From: Cristatella mucedo
Lineage: Eukaryota > Bryozoa > Phylactolaemata > Cristatellidae
NCBI GenBank assembly: GCA_009760855.2
Contig: WPIO01000152.1
Location: 131,501-195,500, forward strand
DNA length: 64,000 nucleotides
Direction: 5' to 3'
Shown one piece after another: positions 13,385-24,093 of the stretch. Below the pieces are notes generated by a model. It saw nothing but the letters and a program-made list of their open reading frames with translations, made no database searches and had not been told where the DNA came from. The position numbers and the translations under genes are program-made. Each line of letters opens with the position of its first letter. The first letter of the stretch is position 1.

Positions 13385-14805
13385 TGGACGACTCGCACCT
13401 CGCCGGCTGTGCTCTCCCCGACGACCTTAAACTCTTTTCCACGTCGCAACACGGACTGCATGGACTTGTCTTAGCATCAGAGGAGGCTGCCAACACTCTT
13501 GGCCTACACTTCCACTCCAAGAAATGCTGCTCTATCCGGTGAGTTAGGCCCGCACCATGCGGTGGTAAGCTTCTGGCTGCATGGTACTGACATCCTCAGT
13601 ATGCCCGAAGGCAAAGCAGATGAATATCTGGACGCACTGCAGGACCTAGGTTACCCTAGGGAGGAGAACGAGAATTCGTGCCTGATCCTCACGAGGGACA
13701 TCATTGCACTGCATGCTCTCTCCTCGCTCCCTGGCAGAAGCTGGACACCTTGCAGACGTTCTTACTCCCATCCATGCTCGATACCGAGCAAGAATGGTGC
13801 CAGTACGGCTGCTCATGCCAATGGAAGCTGCTGCCATGTGTTTTAGCACGACCACCTGCTGCTTCCCTGAACGCTCGTCTGGTCACTTGCCATTTGCTCC
13901 CGGGACAACTGGCAGGCTGGACAGGATGCGACTCATGGATAATACATTGATCCTGCGGATCACCTATACCTGCCGGACGGTCTGCTCCCTGAATCCTACC
14001 GTATCGAAGACGGCACGAAGATAGCGCCTGGCCCTGGTGACCCGGGCGAGGGATGCAGCAGATCCGATCACTGACGAGCGGTGCTCCCTGTTCCTCAGCA
14101 GCTGTCGGCTCAACAATGTGCCCACTGGGAGCCGAGATGGCTCCTGATCATTTTGGGCCGACACTCAGAAGTGCCTGGGGAAGCTTGGCTGCACCGTGAG
14201 GCTCTGCAATACTGAGCTCCAGATCAGCAGAAGAGACAACTCTCTGCACGGTGTCGTCTTCAAACTGGCTGAGATGGTAATCTGCAAGCATGGCCTCCAC
14301 AGGTCTGCCATCCGAGAGGAGTGGGCTGCACAGCTCGACCAGGACAGAGTGTCCCGGTGCATCCTCAACGACCACTTCGGCACGCACGGCCACTTCTTCC
14401 TTCCGGACCCGAGTCTCTGAGTGTCGTTCAAGGCCTGGCGCTTTGTTCACCGAGCCGGGCTGAACCTGATTCAGGTGTGCACCGTGGGCCAGGCTTCGAC
14501 TCCTCGGAGTCTACCTCATTCTGTCGATGCCCCTAAGAAAGTGAGACGCTGCTACACTCACTCTCAAACTGCCATCAATTGTGCCGGCCATCAGGGCCAG
14601 GCACGATAAGATCTTGAACCGTCTGTACGAAGCTTTACCGGATTAACCTGCGACAATAGACGATGCCGGTTTGGTCCAGCAGTTAAGGTACTCACCCCCG
14701 ACCAAGGTCTTGCTGAGGTCGTGGGCTCGAGCCCGGATCCATATGTGAAGCCCTTGAATAGAGATTACGTTCTCATTTGGCGCTATTCGAATGAATTAAA
14801 AAAAA

Positions 14806-14851
<46 letters not shown>

Positions 14852-15290
14852 ATATATACTAGTCAGACGCCTAAAGGTGAGCGACATCTTACTGCGCCCA
14901 GAACGCCTCGTCGACGATGGGACAGGCCGAATCATCATAGACTTAGTGATCCCGTTCGACGACGACGACGATGCCCAGACAAAAACAGTGGATCGGGAGA
15001 TCACGAAAAACGCTGGCATCCTATATGACTTCCGGTCCTAGGGTCGGGCGTCAGCCTTTGTCCTAACATTCGTCGTAGGAGCACTCAGGTCTTGGTTCCC
15101 GGATAATGAGCGGTGCCTTGACGCCCTTGGCATCAAAGCTGTGTATCGGAGGCTCTTCCGGAAACTATGCGTAAGAGACGTGCCGTGCTGCAGCACCTAT
15201 GTGCGGCCCTGGTCTCAGCTGATGGAAGCATCCGTGCCATCGTTCAGAACGGTAACACTCAACCAGCGGAAGACGGCGAACTACCAGCGA
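13385..15290 (+). pseudogene. R2-clade-like non-LTR element, C-terminal ORF relic
   Basis: Broken frames give, in order, a reverse-transcriptase catalytic region ('CALPDDLKLF', where family members have an ADD-type motif), the thumb-like 'APWQKLDTLQTFLLPS', a stretch resembling 'SFKAWRFVHRAGLNL' (about 14425-14470), a decayed zinc-knuckle region, then 'RPERLVDDGTGRIIIDLVIPF' residues in the restriction-like endonuclease position, followed by 'VVGALRSWFPDNERCL'. This order is typical of the C-terminus of R2/NeSL-type elements with a restriction-like endonuclease, unlike the CR1-type LINEs elsewhere here. It is interrupted by a SINE (14662-14868). The 5' part is missing. Not present in copy B. 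Confidence 0.72.
14662..14868 (+). mobile_element. SINE type 2 with (AT)n tail, nested in the R2-like relic
   Basis: The tRNA-like head ('ggtccagcagttaaggtactc', B-box 'ggctcgagccc'), the LINE-like tail ('gaatagagattacgttctc ... ggcgctattcg') and an A/AT-rich end at 14796-14868. It splits the R2-like reading frame between the zinc-knuckle and endonuclease regions. Confidence 0.83.
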
Positions 15291-16960
15291 TTGTTTAATA
15301 TCTATATTCTCTAACAATATTTCTCATGCGGCCTCTTTCATCGCTGCTTATTTTCGCCAACCGACTCACCTGGCTCAGCAGGAGGAACGAAGGGGTCACT
15401 TGCACTGCTGCACAGCTTGCGATCGGAGCTGGAGCGACAGACGTGCTGCTTTGGGGTGAGAGACCAGGAACCCGAAGTTGTATGGCACCTTAACTCATAG
15501 AGCCGAAGCTGGCGCCACCATTCTGCTATTGAACACTTGCTCTATATGTTTTTGTTCCACGGCCATTCTCTGAGCCCACTGAGTCGCGTCTCTCAGGGAG
15601 ACGACCCGTCAGCACTTCCTCTTTAGGGGTGTGGACTCATACGGAGCAGTAGGCATGCTCTGACCCAGGCAAGCTGAACTCAAATAGCCTGACCTTGGGC
15701 TAGTGGAAAGCGTCAAACGTCCTAAATCAATTAAGTTTCAGTTAGCTTCAGAAAAGAGGAGTTTTGATCGGCGGGTGTTGGTGGTGGGCATAGAACCTTG
15801 CGATATCTTTTGATCCGAACATGAGAGTGTGAGGAATGCAATGGGGTGGAGTCAGGATTTTCATTAGGAGGCGAGACTGGCAAGTCATGAACAACAATCA
15901 CAGTCGCAGTTATTTCTTCGACACGCACTTTGGGCGGTTGCTTAACTACGCGAATACGAAAATTACTCTGTCATTCGTTGCGGTCGGGGGGTATTGGCAT
16001 AAGAAGCAGCATAGGTCACTTCTAGCCCCCTCCCACACCTCTAAAGAGGGTGTCCATTACTATCAGCCAATCCCCTGGGTTCAGCAATCGGTTATGCCTA
16101 GTCGCAGAGAGGTTTTGAGAAGATATTTTTATGCTTCCACCTACAACATCTGGCTACGAATGTCGACATATATCTTTGGCTTTGGAATGCTTTCGGAACA
16201 TCTCCATATTTCTAAGGCTTCTAAGGTCACCATCTAAATGAGGTTTACTACCAGCAGTTTTATATTCACTTTACTTTACCCTGCCTAGGCTCGGTAAGTG
16301 TTCCTGTCGACTAGGCCTTTCGTCCGTGATGTCCAGTTTAACCGGACGGGTGGAATGGCTGAAGTAAGGCAGTTGCAATGGTCGCTAGTCAGCTTGCAAT
16401 CTCGGTCTGCAGCTAACAGCTGGACGACCAGCTGTCTGTCCAGGTTATTATGCAATGTTTTTTTGCGTTTTCTTTCACCAGCGAACACATTGAAAATAGT
16501 CGAAACATATTCGTGATGTTCCTTGGAGACAGCGACCCATTCACAGGTACTTCGACGCTCAAATATCGACAGAGGCGACAGCTGCTTTTTCTCTGCATCC
16601 AGCTCAGTTGAATCAGGCAGGTACTGTTTTGATTGAGTTCCGTCTGTAAATTGCAAAAGGAATCTGATGAGAACGTTTCGGGGTAATATTTTTGAATAAT
16701 ATTCATGAATCATAATACTTCACGAGCTCAATAAAAGCGGACGTAAAAGCGCTGACACTGAAAAGTAGTTGTGAACAAATCAGACATTATTGCTCAATTT
16801 AAGAGCGTTTATATTCATTCCTCGAGTATTTTTTTAATTCAAGAAACATGATGAATTGTTTGAATGCTTACGACTGCGTGGTCCTGAATGAAGAGGTAGG
16901 ATTCTGAGTTTGCAGTCTATAGAAGTGCTTTTTCCTGGTGGTGCTGCTCAAAGTATTGAG
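15291..16960. other. Unassigned sequence, mostly shared with copy B
   Basis: 15310-16345 aligns with 36160-37262, and the alignment fades near 16345. A 133-codon open frame at 15836-16237 is not maintained in copy B. No gene is called. Confidence 0.45.
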
Positions 16961-16964
16961 ATCT

Positions 16965-17680
16965 ATTCGTGACATTTGTGACATCCCGTCTTGATTTCTG
17001 TAACTCACTGCTTGCTGTTCTACCGGCCTGTGCAATCTGGCACTTACAGCTGATGCAAAACTTTGAAGCTAGGCTTGTCTGTCGTGAGCATTGCAGTTGC
17101 CACATCATACCACGTTTTGCCGACCTGTACTGGCTATAAGTTTAGCAAGGGATCGACTTCAAGGTTTTGTCGCTGACTTTTAGGTCATTTCATTCTTTGG
17201 CTCCAGCGTATCTCTCAGATTTAGTCCCCCACCAGGCGAAGCATCGTACCACCCACTTTTCCGAAACCAACAGTTTACCAATACCTAGTACAAACCACGA
17301 ATCCTTTGGAGAACGTACATTCAGTTCGTATGCTCCCAAAGCCTGGAACTGCCTCCCGATTTGCGTCAGAACATCCCCTGACTTGACCACATTTATAAAG
17401 AACTTGAAAAAAGAACTTATTTATGCCAGAATTTAGCGGATCCCTGTGATTCGTCCTTCGTGTGCGTATTCGTGCTGTACACCATGCATGCTGCCACTAA
17501 CCACCCTTGAATGCTGACCCTGTGCTTGTCACCCTAACCATGTTAATCATGCTGTTTATCAAGCATGATATTACTTACCATTTATTAGCGTTTCCCTTTG
17601 CAGCAAACGTAACGCGCCTAGACAGAGATTGAGTTCTAGGGGCGTTTTATCAAGCACATTATTATTAGTATTACTATTAT
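16965..17680 (+). pseudogene. CR1/L2-like LINE 3' fragment
   Basis: Starts at a decayed 'TSRLDFCNSL' motif and runs through 'FGERTFSSYAPKAWNCLP' to the 3' UTR and ATTATTATTAG tail. Stops are present in the early part; the last 89 codons (17167-17436) remain open. Confidence 0.87.
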
Positions 17681-17904
17681 ATCATTGTCACCTCCAAGCA
17701 GTGGTGATAGTCGATAATACTCTTCTGCTGCGATACAAATGAGGCTAAGATTATTTTCAGATGTCCGCAAGGCAGTACTCGCAGGTCCATTGCATTTGGA
17801 TTTACAACTGGTGCAAAACTCATCAGATAGGGTTGCCCGTCATGAACATCGTAACTGGTGCATGTCGGCGAATTAAATATAGAATGAACTAAGTATTAGC
17901 GCAA

Positions 17905-18050
17905 TTAAATGTCCGTCCCAGTGGTTAAGGTGCTCGCCCCTACCTAGGCCTGACCAAGGTCGTGGGCTAAAGCCCTTAAGCATATGTGTAGCGCCTGAAT
18001 AGAGATTAAGTGATCTTAGGGCGCTATACAAATGAAGTATATATTAAATC
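17905..18050 (+). mobile_element. SINE type 2
   Basis: tRNA-like head ('ccagtggttaaggtgctcgcccc ... ggtcgtgggctaaagccc') and LINE-like tail ('agcgcctgaatagagattaag ... gggcgctatacaaatgaa'), ending AT-rich. Confidence 0.83.
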
Positions 18051-18897
18051 ATACTAGATCATTCTAGTAGAAATCATTAGAATTTGGAAGTTATCAGTTT
18101 ATAAATCACATCGCAGCCTGATCATCCTTCACTCACTTCATTGGTGCTCTTCCTTCTCCACCAAGTCGCATAGTTATATTGTTTGCTGTGCTTCCCAACA
18201 AGCAATCGGTGTGGGAGTATTCAGTTAATTAGTTCATGTGACTACTCACCATGCTTCCTCTGCTTTACTATCTGTTGTAGCTGATCTACCAATCAGTGAA
18301 GACGTGGAATACTTCTAGAGACCAAGCCTGTGAGAGAGCCTGGAAACACGGATGAATTTACCTGATACAACATTCAGAAAGACAATCGCTGATTAAGATC
18401 TTAACTGGAAGTGATGCAAAAGTATCAAAGCTATGAGGTCTTGTAAATTCAGCAATAATAAATCGAAGAGGATTCTAGCGTCTAGCTGATTAATGCTGTC
18501 TGTCACTAAATCAGAGGAGTGGGCACAGGCTTGTATTTAACTTAGTAGGTTGTGTTGCTGGCTCTGTAGATGCATGCATGCACACTGCAAACGAAAGTTT
18601 AAGCAGCTAGACATGGCCTGTCGCGGAATATTTCCTCTACTGCCTTCAGGTGCATGTACGCACGCTCCTTGTCAAAGAAAATGTCGCATGATTCAAATGC
18701 CGCATATCTTTGCGTGACCAACAAGAGCCTCCATTCTGAGCACCAACTCAGATCCTCCATTCTCGCATTTTGATTCACGTAACAAAAGCATTGACTTCCT
18801 CCCAGAAGTCATTATTTGCCCATAACATTTCAAGTGAAAATGAGGTCAGTAGTGTACCAAATCAGAGTGTGATTGTAGTCACCGACATGTTGCTGCA

Positions 18898-18935
<38 letters not shown>

Positions 18936-19617
18936 GAGAAGCCTTCCTCTCTAGCAAAATAGCTATCAATGTGGCTTGAGACTTGCATTACCTCAAGATC
19001 TTTGGCACTTAAAAGACCTTTGAGTGACATAAATCAACGCATTCGACCTGCAAATCGCGGCAAGCGTTCGTGCGAGTCAACATATATGATGAGGTGATTA
19101 TATTTGCCACCGTTAAAAATTGCCATTAAGTCCTACCCTCGGTAAAGGGTAATCTTAAGCATGCTTCTCAAAATGTGACCACAATTAACTCGCTTAAAAG
19201 TATGATGACCTAGTTCTAACAAAGCAAGAACGACAATTAAATCGCTATTTAATTTTCGCCGATCCATTTGTTTGCGACTTGCACGCCGACTTAAGTCAGT
19301 GTATGTAACTAACCAGGGTGTTAAGAACCAGTAGCTATGAGTATCGTCTTGTGAATTTTGCATACTTATCCTTGCATAAAAATACCTGATTTTGCATTCT
19401 CTAATAGGCGTGATACTGTTCAGGTAAATTGTCCTTGGTGAATTCTTCTGGTGAAGCAGGTTCTAAAGCCCAGGATAAATTCTGTTCTCTTAGGAATCTA
19501 CACAAACGACTCGTTTTAGTTACCTGCACTAACAGCGAAAATCTCGGGTTACGGTACATTATAATCAATTTGAAAAGTAAATACCAAGCCTAATAAGCAT
19601 GTAGCCAGGGGAGAATG
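18051..19617. other. Unassigned intergenic sequence
   Basis: AT-rich; no coding or repeat family is recognised except the CTG tract at 18899-18934. Confidence 0.4.
18899..18934. repeat. (CTG)12 trinucleotide repeat
   Basis: An uninterrupted CTG/CAG run of about 12 units. It would give poly-Leu or poly-Gln in short frames, with no other coding support. Confidence 0.95.
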
Positions 19618-19800
19618 ATTGGTAGCGAACGATCTTACCCTTGGGGGAAAATGCTTGCTCTTCACGACCCAGGTCATGGGTTCACATGCTGCAGTTGACG
19701 ACCATTTGTAGCAAAGAGGTGATGATACAAGATGTGATGATGGCACTCAAAACTCTTCTGGAACTCTATAAATGAGGCTTTTGAACCAGCTAACCTTAAC
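19618..19800 (+). mobile_element. SINE type 1, diverged
   Basis: Shares the 'cttcacgaccc...ggtcatgggttc' head and the 'actcttctggaactctataaatgaggct' tail with the SINE at 10200-10395. Confidence 0.65.
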
Positions 19801-20964
19801 CGACTGGCGCATCATTACTAAGACCAACTGTCGTGGTCAGGCTCTTCATTTCTATGCATGTCACTGAGGGACAATATTCACTCAGTTTTTATAAGTAATT
19901 AAATAACACGCCGATCTATATCCTTAAAACAATTATTTCATAATTTGAATCACATTTCAATCTCTGATTTCTAGGATAGGAAGGCGTGTTTTGTAGCTGG
20001 ATTTAAAATTTTTAAATTATCTTCTTTAATATTTTTACAATACATTCATCATAGATTTGCCAAGAAATTGGTGCGATGAATATCACTAAGTAGATGACCC
20101 GTAGTCCGAAAAATAGGGTATACATGCATTCCTGCGTCGTATGAACAGTGACAATTCAACATTTCGTTGTACCTCGAAAAGGCTGCCTTTGAATAGATAT
20201 AGCATGTAGCTTGGGAGATCTGCTACATCAGAGAAATCAATTGTAACTTCAATTGTATTCTACCTTACCATGTCGTCGGTATTGGCAAACCTGAAAATTT
20301 CTTTTTAATTTACCCTTAGTTCTTACTCTTTTCTCCCACGGTTTAAACTTGGCTCTCATTTTAGTCACGCTCAGAAGCTTCAGTTTTACGAGCCTAAAAG
20401 CACGCTCCGTATCTGAAGAGAAAAAAAACTTACTGCTGTTCTACCTAGCAAGATCCGTAGCTCGTTGTCCCTCATTGTGCACATCTGAGCTGTTTTCCTT
20501 CGTATTTATCCACCTAATAATATGTATATAAAGAGGATCAACTATATGAGAAAGAGTTTAGCCCATAGGCGGTGCACTTTAAAAAATTGGCATCGTAGCT
20601 ACGCACTTGCCCATGCAAATATATTTGATGCGATTGTAATCTGACACTGCCAGTGCTCAACTGTCCGTATGCAGTACCTACGAGCACCGAGGACGAATAG
20701 TAGTTGTGCTGCAAGAGCAGACAGCCGTTTAAGCAGTCCTTCAATTCGCCGTTGGTTTTCATCATCACGCTTAGTTGACAAGAATCTTGAACGCATTTGG
20801 ACCCATTCTACATTGTAAACTACGCCTCATCTATTCATGAGAAAAATGCCTTGGTGGCTTGTCCACACTCGACTGACTTGCTCATAAAGAAAGTAGAGAA
20901 AGCATGATACGGTGCTTCTGCCCCAAAGTCAATGTCAAATTTATGAGAGGCTAGACCAGCTGAG
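19801..20964. other. Unassigned AT-rich sequence
   Basis: No coding signal, RNA gene or repeat family recognised. Confidence 0.4.
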
Positions 20965-21150
20965 TCGGTGAGTCGTGATGGCACAGACTAGGTAAGGTGG
21001 TTGCTTTTCACGACCTCGGTCCCGAGTTCATGCGTTCGAATGTTGCCGTGGGTCATTCTTCATAGCTGCTGCAAGAGGTGGTGATGCTCTTCTGTCATTG
21101 TACAAAAGAGGCTGTTAAATCAGCTAATATTTATTGTCTTCATTTATTTA
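20965..21150 (+). mobile_element. SINE type 1
   Basis: Head 'actaggtaaggtggttgc ... cacgacctcggtcccgag', a degenerate B box, tail 'gctcttctgtcattgtacaaa', then TTTA-rich. Confidence 0.78.
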
Positions 21151-21219
21151 CCATCTGGTCTCAGAATTGGTTCCAATCCGAGAAGTAAATAAATCGTTTA
21201 TTTCTAGACAGAATAATTA

Positions 21220-21430
21220 TTAGACGATATTGTTAATAGCACTCCAAGAGGACTAAGCATCTTTCTAGACAATTTAAACAGGCTGCAAAGGAATAACATA
21301 AAGTGAATAGTAATAACTGGCACAGTATCAGGATACATAAGCACATATGATGTAATTCATAGGGACCATAGGAATGATAAGAGGAATTTGTATGTTTTAA
21401 GCTTCATTTTTTAAGATCCTCTATTGTGTG
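21220..21430 (-). mobile_element. LINE 3' UTR fragment
   Basis: On the minus strand this matches the LINE 3' end seen at 24121-24400 (the 'tttctagacaatttaaacaggctgc' and 'cacagtatcagg' landmarks), diverged. Confidence 0.6.
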
Positions 21431-21739
21431 CATCAATATCCACCAAAACAGTTCACCCTATATTAACGGTTCAGCCACGTAATCAACTGTACACGACGTT
21501 TGATGTCACCCTAGCTTCGCCCCTATCAAGAAAGGCTGCAAGGCTAAACTAACTACTGCAAGATCTTACTGCATGCCCTCTGAGGTAGCCAGGGGTGACA
21601 TGGCAAGATTATACTGGGAGCAAACTAGATATTCTGGATCCAGCTGTTGGTTCAACTAAAACTCTTATCACATTAGCTATGTGCACGTCCCAACTTGAAC
21701 ATAGCGGTGAGGCAAACGGTACCAAAACAAAATCCCTCC

Positions 21740-22620
21740 CTCCCAGCTGCCCTAACCTCTCTGCTGCTGTCCTGGAGCAACCGGCTCGACCACATGCGAG
21801 GCGAGCAGTTCACACGCCCATGCGACGACGCGAGCAGTTCACAGCAATCTATGCGAGTCTCAACACAGCTGCGTATCGGATCTTATGCTCACCGACTTTT
21901 CGTCCAGCGAGATTCGCGTCCCTCGTGAGATTCCAGCACCGAACTGTGGGAGCTCGGTGCAGCTGTTACCTTGGCACTGGCGGCTTCTTTCGCTGGCCGC
22001 AAGCCGCATCGTTTCGACCTCAGGGATGACGTCACGCCGGAGCGGTCCTTCCAGCTCCCACGGTTTGCCGACGCCGCAGTCGGCAGAGGCGGCTTCTCTT
22101 GCTGACAGCGAGCGGCGAACGTGCGAGCGAGGAGAGCGGCGCTCGTCTGATCAACGGATCTCGTCGACCAATCGCAGCCGCAGACCGATGCATGCACGCC
22201 ACCGCAGACCGTGCCGCCGCAGACCGAGGCACCGCTGCCGCAGCAACAGCGCCTCGGTCGCATAAGGAGTCACACCGTCGGCGCTCGTCGGCCGTCGGTC
22301 GGGGAGCGCTCGCTCGCGCTCACCATGCCAGAATGCGCTCGGCTCCTCCGCGCTCGCAGGGGACTGTCCGTCTCGCCCCCTCGCTCCACTTCACACGGCG
22401 GCCCAATCGCATACGGACGTGACTCATTCAGGACGGGTTACGTCCAAATTCCTATCAGTTACCGGGCAACTTTCAGCAGCAGCTTCATGCCGCCCTGCTG
22501 CGGTGCAGCCTGCAAGCAAGCCAGTCGCTCTCGCATTCGCCGCTAATTTCTCGCTTTAGCGTCGGCCGCTGGGCGCTGCTGGGCAGAGCTGCCGCTCGTA
22601 GCCGTGACGCTAGAAACTCC
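21740..22620. promoter_or_regulatory. CpG-rich island, possible promoter/first exon
   Basis: This stretch is much richer in G+C and CpG than its AT-rich surroundings and contains a perfect CRE palindrome (TGACGTCA, 22027-22034). Overlapping open frames on both strands are low-complexity Arg/Ala/Ser-rich and look like base-composition artefacts. It may be the promoter or first exon of an unrecognised gene; no product can be named. Confidence 0.35.
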
Positions 22621-22724
22621 ACCGAGTGAGCAGCAATTTCTCACTTTCACCTCCAAGAGTTCTCGTAGAGTGTTCGTACGGCCAGTAGGATGTCCCAGGG
22701 TGTTTTTTCATCTCTGACAGTCAT

Positions 22725-23070
22725 ACTGGAGTATGCTTTGTTGGCCTTGCACATCAGAACTGGCGCTTTCTATTACTTATCTAATAACATAAATTTATGA
22801 ATGTGAGTCATTTGTACCGCTACATTTTTTGAAGGTCAGGCTGGAGTAGGCTTTGTAGGCCTAGCACATCTTAACTGGAGCTTTCAAGAAGTGCTTTTTC
22901 ACTCCTATCCTGGTCGATTGTCCACGCACGTAGCAAAGTCGATCTGATAGGTGCAAGCAACCCCCTTGATGCCGAGTCAATAAAATGTGGCTAACCACAA
23001 TTCCATTACTTGTGCAATAACATGGGTTTAAAAATATGAGTTACTTGAACCGCTAGTTTTTTTAAGGATA
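22725..23070. repeat. Diverged direct repeat
   Basis: Two imperfect units. 'ctggagtatgctttgttggcc' near 22729 recurs as 'ctggagtaggctttgtaggcc' near 22842, and the following 'ttacttatctaataacat' near 22775 recurs as 'ttacttgtgcaataacatg' near 23007. Family unknown. Confidence 0.6.
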
Positions 23071-23159
23071 GTATTTCAACAGCCAAGTCTGTTGGCTATC
23101 GAATGCGTACGGAAAGCCGCTTAGGCTGTGGGTTCGCTATGCAACATTGTCCTGCGAAA

Positions 23160-24093
23160 CATCCATATATTCTTTGTGGCTTTGTGCAGTTACAGACGCA
23201 AATCCATATCTAAATTCTCTATTAGAATATTACGTTATTTCCACCTAACGCACGCTTATTCGGGTAGCGGCACAGCTCGTGTCATATGTATGAAGCTGTC
23301 GTTCGCATGTATCCTGACGGGCCTAACAACGAAGCCAGATAATTTCAGAATGTTATTGCTTGACCGCTGAAGCAAATTTTTGTCGGACAGTAGCTATAGT
23401 ATATTTACTTTAGGTTTGCGGTATTAGGGAAAACACACTTTGTACCCTATGACCAAAAGTAAATGGAAATTGTTAGTATCGAGCTTTATTTGTGCTTCCG
23501 TGTGAGCGGTGTTTTTGAAAGTGCTGCCAGTGGAATATCGTGTGCTTTATCTTTGGAATATCGTGTGCTTTATCTTTCGCATTTGGCCTGTAGCGGGTTT
23601 CAGAGCCGTACACATTGCGTGCGTTCTGCCGCTACTTGAACTGTTAAAGTTTATTCATACATGGCGCTGGTTTCTAAAGTTTAGATGGGGTTTTTGTTTG
23701 CTGCATTTCACATGTTGCCCTGTCGTTTCCTGTGGCCTCCATAATGGTGACTGCTGGCTAGGAAAGGCACAGCCCAAGAAAACTGGCTCCCAGCGGGCGA
23801 CAGCAGTCACTAAAAGCGTAGTTCAATGGTACAAACGTTTAGTCCAGAGAATAGGTCTGTGGCTGTCCATAGCTCTAAGCGGCGATTCAGGCGGCAGCAA
23901 ATATTAGGTTTAAACAGCGAATACCTCTAGCTACTGTTTCTCGCCAGATGACAGTTTCGCTCGTAACACGCATTAAGCTGCAGCTTTTGGCAGCTTATTA
24001 GAGTATTGGTCAAGGCTTCGGGCATGAGTGAGATCTAAGAGCAGATTCAGTGAGCTTCTGATGTAAAAACTTGCCGTGTTGGGTAAATGTGTT
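23160..24093. other. Unassigned intergenic sequence
   Basis: Contains a perfect tandem 23-bp duplication at 23531-23576. A 132-codon open frame at 23509-23907 spans it but has no recognisable domain. Confidence 0.35.

Noticed and set aside
15836-16237. 133-codon plus-strand frame
   Set aside because: The homologous sequence in copy B is interrupted and shows no coding conservation; no domain is visible.
18899-18934. Poly-Gln coding repeat
   Set aside because: The CTG/CAG run lies in short frames without other coding signal; treated as a simple repeat.
21595-22546. Several 107-144 codon frames in the CpG-rich island
   Set aside because: Overlapping in all registers on both strands, low-complexity and Arg/Ala/Ser-rich; explained by composition. 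The island itself is kept as a possible regulatory feature.
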